Source: Marchantia polymorpha subsp. ruderalis
Lineage: Eukaryota; Streptophyta; Marchantiopsida; Marchantiales; Marchantiaceae
Assembly (NCBI GenBank): GCA_037833965.1
Contig: AP031351.1
Location: 8,878,501-8,942,500 of the forward strand
Direction: 5' to 3'
Length of the DNA stretch: 64,000 bases
Below the pieces are notes generated by a model that ran no database searches, was not told the origin of the DNA, and saw only the letters and a list, made by a program, of their open reading frames with translations. A program made the translations under genes and the position numbers. Positions 1-9,933 of this stretch are shown here, in pieces (position 1 is the first letter of the stretch; each line of letters opens with the position of its first letter).

Positions 1-144
1 CTCTCACCTTGTGTCCTTCCATGAAACCATCAGTGACAATGAGTTGAGCTTGCTTCTTACTCCTTCCATGAGCTCCCAACCATTGCTTTCTTCCAACCTC
101 GCCTTTTCTTCGCTTTGTAGAACCAGTAAGGCCGCGAGGCAAGA

Positions 145-1308
145 TTACTGGTGATCTTCGTTTCCCGAAACTGCTTCCTCCACCTCTTCATACTCTATCC
201 CCTCCATATTGTTGAACGGTCGTCGCTGCATGGGCCGTCCTCCTTGTTGTGTCGGCCGAACTCGACAAAACTTGGCTATGTGGCCCATTCGTCCACATGC
301 ATAGCATTGGCGATTGTCACGAACTCCAGCTCCTCCTCGAACCATTCCATTATTTGCATAACCTTCTTGCAAATTTGGAACTCCTGGTCGCCTAATCTCA
401 CCTCCAAATCTTGGTGGTGGTCCTCTTGTTGGTGCAAAACCTTCTCTACGTCGAAGGTTTCCCAACTCCATCGGTGTTGGACCAGATGGATCTCTAAAAT
501 TGCTCACTGGCTCACCGTGTGTGACACCAAAAGCACCTGAAATTCGTTGAGCAATTGCGATTGCTTCATTCACAGTAGATGGATTGCTTACCATCACCTC
601 CTTTCGAATTCGATCTTTCAAGCCTCGTTTGAACACGTCCAAGGCTTCAGCTCCACTCATATCCATGATAGATACTTGAAGATCACGAAATTCTTCAATG
701 TACTCATGAATACCTCCTTTCTGCTTCAGATCCCACAACTTCATTCTTGCAGTTTGAAGAGAATCCACCGCTTGAAAATTTTGCAGAAGTCCTTCCTGCA
801 TTCCACTCCACGAAATGGTAGCACCTCGTTCTGAAAGCATTCTCTCCCATGTTGTGTACCATGTGAGAGCCTTATCCGTAAGATAAGATCTCATGAACAT
901 TCCTGCAATATAATCAGAAACATGAAAATGGGATAAATGAATATTCATCCTCATAATCCATCCCTCTAACACTCCCATTGCTCTACTCCCTTTGTAAGCT
1001 TCCACCTTACAGGATTTTCCCATTCGAAGCAAAAGATTTGCTTGATCTTCAATCTCTTGAAGACGTCTCCTATTTGCCTCTGCTGCATCAATAGGAGTTG
1101 GTTCTGGCTGAACTTGGGAAGCTTGAACTTGAGGTTCAACTTCCATCTCTCCAACTCTCTCTCTCTCTACTTTCTCACTCTCTAATGCAAAGATTTTATC
1201 TTCCATGGCTTGCTGCTTGGTATGCCCATCTACTATCGCTTTTCTCAACTCCTTCATCTCTGCCATGATTGCATTGAGAACCTCACCCATATCAATTGAT
1301 GTTCCCAT
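145..1308 (-). CDS. Retroelement gag polyprotein (element 1)
   Basis: A 387-residue frame starting with ATG at 1308. An N-terminal helical segment (about residues 10-60) leads into a retrotransposon gag domain (about 110-250), with the typical W-x-x-R-M start and the L-x-D-x-A-x-x-W-Y block. A single CCHC zinc knuckle (C-Y-A-C-G-R-M-G-H-I-A-K-F-C) lies near residue 335, and the tail is acidic. Proteins of this class form the particle that packages element RNA. The frame reads through without interruption. No protease or polymerase domain is present here; those would lie left of position 1. Confidence 0.85.
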   Translation of the reverse strand: MGTSIDMGEVLNAIMAEMKELRKAIVDGHTKQQAMEDKIFALESEKVERERVGEMEVEPQVQASQVQPEPTPIDAAEANRRRLQEIEDQANLLLRMGKSCKVEAYKGSRAMGVLEGWIMRMNIHLSHFHVSDYIAGMFMRSYLTDKALTWYTTWERMLSERGATISWSGMQEGLLQNFQAVDSLQTARMKLWDLKQKGGIHEYIEEFRDLQVSIMDMSGAEALDVFKRGLKDRIRKEVMVSNPSTVNEAIAIAQRISGAFGVTHGEPVSNFRDPSGPTPMELGNLRRREGFAPTRGPPPRFGGEIRRPGVPNLQEGYANNGMVRGGAGVRDNRQCYACGRMGHIAKFCRVRPTQQGGRPMQRRPFNNMEGIEYEEVEEAVSGNEDHQ

Positions 1309-1325
1309 GCTTTTTCACACTCCCT

Positions 1326-1580
1326 CTAATACAAAGTGAGTATAATCACTATGTGACCTCTCAACAAAGGAGTCACAAAAGGTGCAGGTGACTCTATCAC
1401 AGCTCTATAGTACTCCTCTCCATAATTCCTCACAAGAAAATCTCTCCATATCCTCTTCTGTCTATATACTGTTCTAATCTCTACATAAGTGCTGAATCGA
1501 ACCGGGACAGGTGGTTCGCGATTCAAATCCATGAAACAATCAGTATAGAATGTATATAGTACAATCCCAAGTCTCTCCAT
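1326..1580 (-). CDS. Leader reading frame 2 of element 1
   Basis: A short frame of up to 84 residues between the primer site and gag. I recognise no known family. Its C-terminal half carries the spaced pattern R-x2-L-V-x3-G-x6-V-x-E-S-x2-P-x3-P. The same pattern occurs in the neighbouring leader frame (1540-1788) and in the leader frame of the other LTR element (8865-9080). It overlaps the end of frame 1540-1788 by about 40 bases and ends just before gag. Whether it is translated is unknown; the shared motif is the only support for coding. Confidence 0.4.
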   Translation of the reverse strand: MERLGIVLYTFYTDCFMDLNREPPVPVRFSTYVEIRTVYRQKRIWRDFLVRNYGEEYYRAVIESPAPFVTPLLRGHIVIILTLY

Positions 1581-1788
1581 AAGTAACTATTGGAAGAATC
1601 AGTGGCACTCTTGACTCCATCACTCTAGTCATAAAATCTGCACCCCAACAAGCCACAAGGTACATCCGAAAATGATGTTTCTCCATGCAACGAAGGTGAA
1701 TATCGAATAGGTTAGGAATTGGCCAGTGCGGTACTGGATTCCTGTCAATCCCGTCCATATCTGCAAAAACACAATGTCCCCCTTCCAC
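1540..1788 (-). CDS. Leader reading frame 1 of element 1
   Basis: A short frame of up to 82 residues (first ATG about ten codons in) lying between the primer-binding site and frame 1326-1580. It carries the same R-x2-L-V-x3-G-x6-V-x-E-S-x2-P-x3-P pattern with identical spacing, and aligns loosely with its neighbour over most of its length, which suggests a tandem duplication. No known function can be assigned. Confidence 0.4.
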   Translation of the reverse strand: MEGGHCVFADMDGIDRNPVPHWPIPNLFDIHLRCMEKHHFRMYLVACWGADFMTRVMESRVPLILPIVTYGETWDCTIYILY

Positions 1789-1904
1789 CTCTCTCTACAT
1801 GCAGATGAATGACCTCTGCCAGCCTCTATACACTCTCAAGACTACACTCCATCATCACTCACTTGCTATTCCATGAGGGGTAATCCACACTCAAGGAAAG
1901 AGCA

Positions 1905-1921
1905 AGGTCGCTCTGATACCA
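1905..1921 (-). promoter_or_regulatory. Primer-binding site of element 1 (initiator tRNA-Met type)
   Basis: On the - strand the sequence TGGTATCAGAGC starts one base after the 5' LTR end. This is the common plant retroelement primer site, complementary to the 3' end of initiator tRNA-Met. It fixes the LTR border and the direction of the element. Confidence 0.85.
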
Positions 1922-1922
1922 T

Positions 1923-2342
1923 TGTAACACTAGGGTTTAGAGAGAAGTTCACTCGAAGATAGAAACGTAAACTCTGAAGATGAGAGATACCAACAATGGT
2001 TATCCTCTCCCTTATATAGCTCTCACCAACAAGTACAAGGTGATAAGATCTAATCCCCACCATCCATACCTCTCATAGTGGATGGATGACGTGGCGGATA
2101 ACCCTAACAAGCACACGGATCGCTGACGTGGCGCACCTAACTAACACACTAACTAACACACTCAATCCTTAGCTACAAGCACACGGATTGCTGACGTGGC
2201 ACTGTCAACTAACACATCCACTCTGTACCTACCAAGTGCGCGGATCGCTGACGTGGCAGCTATGACTAGTGCACACTAAAGTATCTACATCAATATTCAG
2301 AGTAACCTCTACTTTAGTTCTAACTAACTAAAGATGGTTACA
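1923..2342 (-). repeat. 5' LTR of element 1 (420 bp)
   Basis: On the + strand it begins TGTAAC and ends GTTACA, a perfect 6-bp terminal inversion with TG...CA ends. The right border abuts GTGCT of the interrupted gypsy LTR and the left border abuts the primer site. It contains several near-repeats of a 'cgcggat(c/t)gctgacgtggc' type block (2110-2260). The partner LTR is outside the window, so age cannot be estimated directly. Confidence 0.8.
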
Positions 2343-2924
2343 GTGCTACTCTACCTCTCTATTTATACTACTTGAGAAGTTACCATAGTAACATGTGGTA
2401 ATTTCTCCTAACTTACTTTTACCTAGGTAAGTTTGACTAACCTTCTCTACGTGGCAACATGCCATTGGCCTACCTAAACCTTCTAGAAGCTTCTGGAATC
2501 CAAGGTTGAGGTGGCGACATGCCATTTGAAGCTTTTAAACTTCTACAAGCTTCCTAGCCACTAAGTCAACATTAGACTTAGTCTAGCCAATCATCTTTCA
2601 TACATTTAGTCAAACCAATCAAATCCAAGCTTCTAGTCAAATATCTAATCCCTTGGAATCTAGAACTTTTGTATAAGACAAAATAGAAGTGCTCACTCCT
2701 TGTAAAGGACAAAATAGAAGTGCTCACTCCATTCTTCTAGAACTCCGCTAATTATTCCGCCAACTATAGACATTGTAGCTAAACTTAGTCATGACTAGAT
2801 AAACTTAGTTATAACTAACTAGTTTAGTCATAACTAGCTAGTCTTAGCTATGCCTTGGCTAATCATCCTTATTCCCTTGACCACTTCTAAGACTTAGTAC
2901 ATATGTGCAACACCCGGTCTTACA
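2343..2924 (-). repeat. 3' LTR of element 2, interrupted by element 1
   Basis: These 582 bp match 9352-9933 without a length difference. The LTR ends in ...TTACA on the + strand. The remaining roughly 276 bp of the full LTR, seen at 9076-9351 in the other copy, are displaced beyond element 1. The insertion point is just before GTGCT, the expected 5-bp target duplication. Confidence 0.85.
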
Positions 2925-2937
2925 TTTACCCCCGGAC
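2925..2937 (-). promoter_or_regulatory. Polypurine tract of element 2
   Basis: On the - strand GTCCGGGGGTAAA directly precedes the 3' LTR start TGTAAGACC. Its position and purine content fit the plus-strand priming site of an LTR element. Confidence 0.7.
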
Positions 2938-2947
2938 TAAGATTTCA

Positions 2948-5900
2948 CTACGCCCTCGGAGTGAAAGAATCTGATCTTCGATGGAATAACTTCAACTTGT
3001 CGTGGTTGACTCGATCGAAGTGACGTCCTCCTAACTCCTTGATGTCATAAGTGAAATTTCCCCACACCTTCTCAACTATGAAAGGTCCAAAATACTTAGG
3101 AAGAAACTTTTTCCTAGCTCTCTTGTATCTAATTGCATCAAAGAGCATCACCCAATCACCTTCCTTGAACGGCTTCAAGTTCTGGTTTCCACTTCGTTTG
3201 TCGTGATACTTCTTCTGCAAGTGTTGAGCCCGCTCCACTCGTACCATGGCTAGTGCTCGAGCTTCCTCCAACTCCATCAATTGTTGTTGGCGAGACTTGA
3301 TGGCTTCTGCTCCATTTGATTTCTTCAACCTTTGCTGGATTGTTGTGAATGTTGTCAAGTCAAACTGTATGGGAAGTTTTGACTCAACTCCATACACCAT
3401 CCGAAAAGGTGAGTATCCAGTAGATGTCTTCCATGTTGTGCGATACTCCCATAAGATAGCATGGAGCCTCTTGTCCCAATTGTGTTTACTCCCGTCCATG
3501 TCTGCATCCTTGGCCAACATCATACACAAAGTGTAGTTGGTCCGCTCCGCCAACCCATTAGCGTTAGGTTTGTAGGAAGTGGTCACTCGAGCCTTGATGG
3601 AAAAGTGCTCCAACATGGCTTGAATCATACTTCCCACAAATTCTCCTCCTCTATCTGATACTAACTCCAATGGACAACCAAATCGAGTAATGATTCTCTC
3701 ATATAAAAATCTACCAACCTCCTTCTCATTAGTAGATTTAAGTGGTCTTGCCTCTACCCACTTCGTAAGATAATCTGTAGCTATCACAATGAACTTATTC
3801 CCTCGAGGAGTAAGATTCAAAGGACCTACAAAATCTATTCCTCACTTTTCAAAAGGACCTAACACTGGTACAGAAATCATAGGAGGGGTTTTCATGGACT
3901 TTTTAGCAAAAGCTTGACACACATCACAACTTTTGCAATATTCCACACAATCCTTAAAAATACCCTTCCAATGATAACCAGCATCAAGAATTTTGAAGGC
4001 AGTTACCTTCCCCGCAAAATGTCCTCCACATACTGCACCATCATGAACCTCCTTCATGAGTTGTAATGCCTCTCCTCTCCCAACCGCCCTTCGTAGAAGT
4101 CCGTCAGCTCCTTGATGAAAAAGTACCTTCTCCATGATCATATATGGTTGACATCTCTTCACTAATGCATTTTTCTCCCTTTGATGCATTCCTTGAGAAA
4201 ACTCTCCTTTAGAGATGAAATCCCAAATTTCCTTGTACTCCTCCGGTACTGTTGTCACCGTGTCCATGACTAGCAAGTCCTCATCCGGAAAGGTGTCATC
4301 TACTGACTGATCTCCTCCATCATCATATGCTCTCGACATCAAATCCGCATTAGCATGCTTCTTTCCAGGTCTATCCTCAATGGTATAATCAAACTCTGCT
4401 AGTAGTAGCTTCCATCTAGCTATCCTCCCTTCAGCATTAGGCTTGTTGAAAATGTATTTCAAAGCCTTATGATCAGTCACTATAGTGAATCTCCCACCCA
4501 ACAAATAATGTCGAAACTTCTTAAGTGAGAAGATTACAGCTAACGCCTCTCTCTCTGTCACTGAGTAGTTCTTCTCCGCTTGAACCATTTGTCTACTAGC
4601 ATAGGCAATTGGATGATCATGCTTTTCATCATCTAATTGACTCAAGGTGCATCCTACAGCAATATTTGATGCATCTGTGTAGAGAATGAAAGGTTTACCC
4701 CAATCCGGTTTCGCCAAAATTGGAGCCGTCACCAACGCCTTCTTGAGAACTTCGAACGCCGTCTTTGCAGCTTCATCCTTGAAAATGAGTTCGTACTCCA
4801 CTCCCTTCTTCATGTAATTTGTCAAGGCATGAGCTTTGTTGGAGAAGGACAAGATGAACCGTCGATAGTACCCCACCATACCAAGGAATTGCCTCAACTT
4901 GGTTAAAGTCGCCGGAAAAGGTAACTCCATGATCCGTGTCACCTTCTCTGGGTCCACCGCTATACCATTCTTGGAGATGATATGCCCCAACAATAGGCCT
5001 TCCTCACATCCAAAAATGCATTTTTCTGGATTGAGTGAAGCCTTAGCTTCCTCCAGCCGTTGAAGTATTTTGATCAAATGATCAAAATGATCCGCTTTCC
5101 TCCCGTAAACACAAAAATCATCTATGAAATCCCTTACAAACTTTCCAATGAAAGGTTCAAACACTCTATTCATGAACCTTTGAAAAGTGGCAGGAGCATT
5201 ACATAGACCAAACGGCATCACTCTAAAAGCGAAGGTTCCCCATGGAGTAGTAAAAGTTGTTTTGAGTTGGTCTTCTAAGGCAATTTGGATTTGGTTATAG
5301 CCACTATAACCATCTCCAAAACTATACCACTCATGGCCAGCAACCTCCTCTAGAATCTCATCTATGAAAGGCAAGGGATAGTAGTCTTTCTTTGTGACAG
5401 CATTCAACTTTTTGTAATCTACGCACACTCGTAGCTTACCATTCTTCTTCTTCACTATCACAATTGGAGACACCCATTCAGAATTTTCTACCTCGTAGAT
5501 GAAGCCAGCCTCCTTGAGCTTGTCGATCTCCTCCTTCACCACAAGAGCCGTAGGTGGATTTATTCGGCGTTGCTTTTGCCGAATAGGACGAGCTTTCTCC
5601 TCCAACTCGATGCGATGAGTCTCCAACGTCACATGCTTAAGATCCTTGTAACTAAAGGCAAAAACATGAATATATTTGCGAAATATATCCAGAAACTTTG
5701 CCTTTTCCTCCTTGGTAACCTTGGGACCAAACCTGAGAGTGGACAGTCGTCGACACACCTCCTCTTCGCTCATCTCCACTTTGTCAGGATCTTTCTTCAC
5801 TCCAGGCCTAGGCAACAACTCCATGGCAGCAATGACTTGTACTTGAACATTATCATCAGAAGAGTACTCCGATGATGTTTCTTGATCAGAAGTTGAGATG

Positions 5901-7720
5901 TCTGTGTCAACTTCTGAAAAGCTACCACTCTCTTCACTCTCAGATTCCCAATACTCGTCAGTTGGTCTATCTGAGTCAGTGGTGGATTCCCCTCCTCTCG
6001 TCAAAGGAACCTTAACTCGATGGTTCTTTGGGCCTATCCTCAAATAGCCCTTGTGCCATCGGTCCGTAGTCCTTACCGCCCTCAACCAAGGACGTCCCAA
6101 CAGCAAGTCGTAGCTAGCTTCCTTGAGAATTTGGAAGGAAAGCAAAGTTTGCACTCCCCTCACACTAACCACAACTTTGTCTACCACCCCCAGTGGTCTT
6201 ACCTTCTGTTTGTTGGCCATACCAACAATTATGCTAGAAGGTCTAGAAGGTTGCATACCCAACTTCTGCATCAACCTCTCAGACATGGCATTCACAGCCG
6301 ATCCACCATCAACCAACACATCTGATACATCATGTCCATTGATCCTCACTTCGATCTTTGAAGCATGTGTACATACCTCCGAAGCAGCCGCATCCACCAC
6401 CCCAACTCCCACATTGGTCATGTGAGCCTTCCCCTTAGATTTCCGCTTCTTGGTCCTTGTGGAGATAAGACCTCCTCTTAACTCCTTCCGAATGGCTGGA
6501 TTCAAGGCAATCAGCTGACCAACTGTTATATTGGCCTTCTGATTTCCTACATCCTCCACCACGTCATACTTAGCTTGAGAAGATGAAATGGAAAAGTCAT
6601 CCATGCCCAACTTCTTCCTTGGTACTCTTGGTTGACTCACTCCACTTGACCGTGTACTTCGACTTGGCGTGTCCTCCATGAAAATCGACTCGTCCGCAAA
6701 TCGGGCCCGCTTCTTCTCATGAGCAAGGATATCCACTTTCGATTTTGAGCTCTCCCCTTTCTCAAAAGTGCATTGATGAGGGAATACATCAATGGATGCT
6801 ACTCCCTTATCCTTGGCTTGTTGCGTGGCCGGTGCATTGTTGTTGTGCCGAACTCCATCATGTTGTCGAGGGTTAGGACAATTCCTCTGAAAATGAGGAC
6901 CTCCACAAGAAAAGCAAGAAACCGCAAAGTTTCCTGAAGGTGGATTTCCTCTTGGAGGATAATTTCCATACCCCCTAGAGCCTCCTACTACGTTCTGATT
7001 CCTCTTCTCCCACAACTGTACTACATTGATCTTGAGATCTGCTAGAGTCTCCGTGATAGATTTCAACTCATTTTGAAAATCCACACTAGGATTCGCTATC
7101 GTGGATGAAGTAGAAGTGTTTGAAACAATAGACCTTCCTACAACCGGTGGAGCTACTTCTCTAGCCACCAAGCTAGAATCATCATCTTCTAAGCTCTCCT
7201 CCATTCTAATAGCAATTCGAATGGCTTCAGCCTTAGAAGAGGGCTTCTCGTATCTCACCTTACTTCGAATCTCTGGTCTCAAACCTCCAACGAAGTTCTT
7301 CATGAGCATCGCCCTTATCCCCACCATTGTAGCATCCACTTCGTCTCCGCCCTTCCTCAACACCACGTGGAATCTAGATTCCAACTTCTCGGTTCTCTCC
7401 ACATAGGTCCTCACCTTCTCGTTCTCTCCTTGTTTCAAGAAGGTGACCTCACACATCAACTTTTCATAACTTTCACTGGGAAGAAAGTTTTCGATCAGGT
7501 TCTCCGTTAATGTCTCCCACGTGTCGTCCTCCGAATGCTCCCTCTTGTACTCCTTGTACCACTTGAGAGCAGAATCCTCCAAGAAATCCGGCAAAAGCAT
7601 AGCCCACTCGTCTTTCTTCCTCTCATTGTTTCCTATGCAAGCCCTCTTGAAGTCCCTAACAAAAGCTTCTACATCCTCATTCTCCCTCCCATAAAATACC
7701 GGAAGCTTCCCCATTTCCAA
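2948..7720 (-). pseudogene. gag-pol coding region of Ty3/gypsy element 2
   Basis: The coding region starts with ATG at 7720. In order it shows a gag domain, a CCHC knuckle (C-F-S-C-G-G-P-H-F-Q-R-N-C), an aspartic protease motif (V-L-V-D-G-G-S-A), reverse transcriptase with the Y-S-G-Y-N-Q-I and M-P-F-G-L-C-N-A-P-A-T-F blocks, RNase H (L-Y-T-D-A-S), an HHCC integrase zinc finger, and an integrase core with the D-R-G-G-E-F region. The C-terminal tail shows no clear chromodomain. It looks almost whole, with about one break, and is treated as a fossil. Confidence 0.9.
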
Positions 7721-7722
7721 CT

Positions 7723-7762
<40 letters not shown>
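7723..7762. repeat. Poly(T) tract, about 38-40 bp
   Basis: A pure T run (poly(A) on the element strand) directly upstream of the gag-pol ATG. It lies inside element 2, in the stretch between the zinc-knuckle frame and gag. The exact length may be affected by sequencing slippage. Confidence 0.9.
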
Positions 7763-7954
7763 CTATTGGAAATTTATATGGGGCTTCCTAATACAATATA
7801 AACAACACTAACTCCATCCTTGAGTAATTCATCAAAGGAAACACAAAAGGAATTGGTTGTTCCAAGATAGCCAAAGCTCTCTCCTCTCCTAGGCATACGA
7901 TGAGTCTTACCCTCATCATCATCTTCTCCATCATTCGAATGATGATCTCCATCT

Positions 7955-8398
7955 TCAGTTGGAGCTTGAACCCGCTGAGGTCACTTTCTCTGTTTCAGCA
8001 CTTAGCTTGCCGTCAAACCCTTCCACAAGTGATTCCAGAAGTGCCTTCACTCCGCTGCATTCGTGTCCCGCTGGTAGCCCAATCACTCCGCAATTGTCAC
8101 AGAAGGTGGCGCTTTGGGATTCATGTGGCGATGATGGTCCCAAGTGAAGTTTCAAATCTCCCAAGTTCCTCTTGCTCCTCAATCTTCTATCTTTGTTCCG
8201 CAGGGAACAATTGACAACCTTATGGCCCTCCTCTCCACAATAAAAACAAGTTTCACGTTTGACTCTTGGAGATTGACTCACTACTCTTTCTTCAAACTCC
8301 ACCTTGAATTCTCTTGTATTGGAGTCTAAAGACACTATAACATCCAAGCCTTGAGGTACTTTGGATAACCTAACCTTCCAACCTTCTTGTTCACTCAT
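7955..8398 (-). CDS. Extra zinc-knuckle reading frame of element 2
   Basis: A 147-residue frame starting with ATG at 8398, between the leader and the gag-pol start. It carries a canonical CCHC knuckle (C-F-Y-C-G-E-E-G-H-K-V-V-N-C, about residues 51-64) followed by a second cysteine/histidine cluster (C-D-N-C...G-H-E-C, about 100-113). It is not part of the gag domain of the same element, which has its own knuckle. Nucleic-acid binding is the obvious inference. It could be an accessory gag-like protein or a captured gag end. It reads through without interruption. Confidence 0.6.
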   Translation of the reverse strand: MSEQEGWKVRLSKVPQGLDVIVSLDSNTREFKVEFEERVVSQSPRVKRETCFYCGEEGHKVVNCSLRNKDRRLRSKRNLGDLKLHLGPSSPHESQSATFCDNCGVIGLPAGHECSGVKALLESLVEGFDGKLSAETEKVTSAGSSSN

Positions 8399-8864
8399 TT
8401 TCCCATAAGGTAGAAACCACTCAAAAGACCTCTCCCAGAAACGCTATCTACTTGACGAAAACTGTGAATAAAGAAATCAAAAACTTTTGCTTTGTTATCT
8501 TGCTTTTGTACCCCCTCAACTTCAAATCAACATAACTTCGTCTCTAGACGTGATCTCTCAGTGAAATTTTGACTCAAACGTAGCTTATCTTCCAATACAC
8601 ACTCGTACGAAGTTTCAAAGCCTAAATTGAAATACAGAAAAAGTAATCAACTCTGTACAAACTTTCCAGAGAGCAGACTTTTGATACCCGTGAAAACCCA
8701 CTCAACTTCTAACTCTCATATCTTTCTGTTAACACATGATCTGGACCTGAAACAAAAACGTAAATTTTCTCTATCTTTCACTCTAAAATCAATAAAAACT
8801 TTGAAGAATACCTTCAAAAATACTTTTCGGTGTCTAAGATCACTTTTCTCTCAAAAAGACATGT

Positions 8865-9080
8865 TTACGTGAACAAAACATACAAAATCACTTCTAGGCT
8901 ATCATATGAGACTATGGGATAAACAAATGGAATTTCGCTCTCAAGCACACTCTCCGCTCTTTCATTCCCCAATGTTAACACCAAGTGATCCCTCATGGAT
9001 ACTTTCTCTCGAGCTAGAAATCGAATCCTAAACATTCCGCCTTCTAGATTGAGGTCCCGGCAACGGAACCAAAAATGCAA
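8865..9080 (-). CDS. Leader reading frame of element 2
   Basis: A short frame of up to 71 residues beginning at the LTR/primer-site border (first ATG about 15 codons in). It carries the R-x2-L-V-x3-G-x6-V-x-E-S-x2-P-x3-P pattern at the same spacing as the two leader frames of element 1. An upstream isoleucine and lysine also align. No known family is recognised, and coding status rests on this shared pattern. Confidence 0.45.
   Translation of the reverse strand: MHFWFRCRDLNLEGGMFRIRFLAREKVSMRDHLVLTLGNERAESVLESEIPFVYPIVSYDSLEVILYVLFT
9053..9071 (-). promoter_or_regulatory. Primer-binding-site-like sequence of element 2
   Basis: On the - strand TGGTTCCGTTGCCGGGACC lies four bases inside the LTR end. 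It resembles the common plant gypsy primer site TGGCGCCGTTGCCGGGG with a few differences. This position sets the 5' LTR at 9076-9933. Confidence 0.6.
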
Positions 9081-9933
9081 CCTCCGGGCTGACTCTCACT
9101 CAGGTTTACCTCTGATGGCTTTGTGGTAGCGCATCATGGTTCTAGAAGACTAAGATTCATACTCTCACTCATGTCCCAAACACCTTCTCTTACAAACTCT
9201 CATGTATCACTCCAACTCACACACAACTCTCCTCACATCACCCTCTTCACATAAATGCAAACACACGTCGATACTCCAAGATACTCAAAAACTTCACTCC
9301 TTCATTACTGAAACAAGTCCTCACACATGACTCTCCAAACTTGCTTGAGAGGTGCTACTCTACCTCTCTATTTATACTACTTGAGAAGTTACCATAGTAA
9401 CATGTGGTAATTTCTCCTAACTTACTTTTACCTAGGTAAGTTTGACTAACCTTCTCTACGTGGCAACATGCCATTGGCCTACCTAAACCTTCTAGAAGCT
9501 TCTGGAATCCAAGGTTGAGGTGGCGACATGCCATTTGAAGCTTTTAAACTTCTACAAGCTTCCTAGCCACTAAGTCAACATTAGACTTAGTCTAGCCAAT
9601 CATCTTTCATACATTTAGTCAAACCAATCAAATCCAAGCTTCTAGTCAAATATCTAATCCCTTGGAATCTAGAACTTTTGTATAAGACAAAATAGAAGTG
9701 CTCACTCCTTGTAAAGGACAAAATAGAAGTGCTCACTCCATTCTTCTAGAACTCCGCTAATTATTCCGCCAACTATAGACATTGTAGCTAAACTTAGTCA
9801 TGACTAGATAAACTTAGTTATAACTAACTAGTTTAGTCATAACTAGCTAGTCTTAGCTATGCCTTGGCTAATCATCCTTATTCCCTTGACCACTTCTAAG
9901 ACTTAGTACATATGTGCAACACCCGGTCTTACA
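9076..9933 (-). repeat. 5' LTR of element 2 (858 bp)
   Basis: The right end (..CGGTCTTACA) matches the 3' LTR end, and the left end TGCAAC lies four bases from the primer site. Positions 9352-9933 equal 2343-2924. Positions 9076-9351 have no partner in the window because element 1 displaced it. The right flank is copy A of the outer family (starting gatcc). Confidence 0.75.

Larger units (their letters stand above)
1..2342 (-). mobile_element. LTR retrotransposon (element 1), 5' part only
   Basis: This is the 5' part of an LTR retroelement read on the - strand; the rest lies left of the window. Visible parts, in element order, are a 5' LTR (1923-2342), a primer-binding site, a leader with two short reading frames, and gag (145-1308). 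It ends at 2342 exactly where homology to the LTR of the neighbouring gypsy element starts, so it was inserted into that LTR and is the younger of the two. What is visible of it looks whole. The initiator-Met primer site and the gag type are shared by several LTR lineages, so the superfamily is not settled without pol. It is treated as a fossil copy. Confidence 0.85.
2343..9933 (-). mobile_element. Ty3/gypsy LTR retrotransposon (element 2), nearly whole
   Basis: Read on the - strand the order is 5' LTR (9076-9933), primer site, leader frame (8865-9080), zinc-knuckle frame (7955-8398), gag-pol (2948-7720), polypurine tract, and 3' LTR (2343-2924, cut by element 1). Protease, reverse transcriptase, RNase H and integrase follow in the order diagnostic of Ty3/gypsy. 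About one break is visible in the gag-pol frame. The overlapping 582 bp of the two LTRs are the same length and look identical by eye, so the insertion is very recent. The missing outer part of the 3' LTR is expected left of position 1. It sits inside copy A of the outer TG...CA family. Confidence 0.9.
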
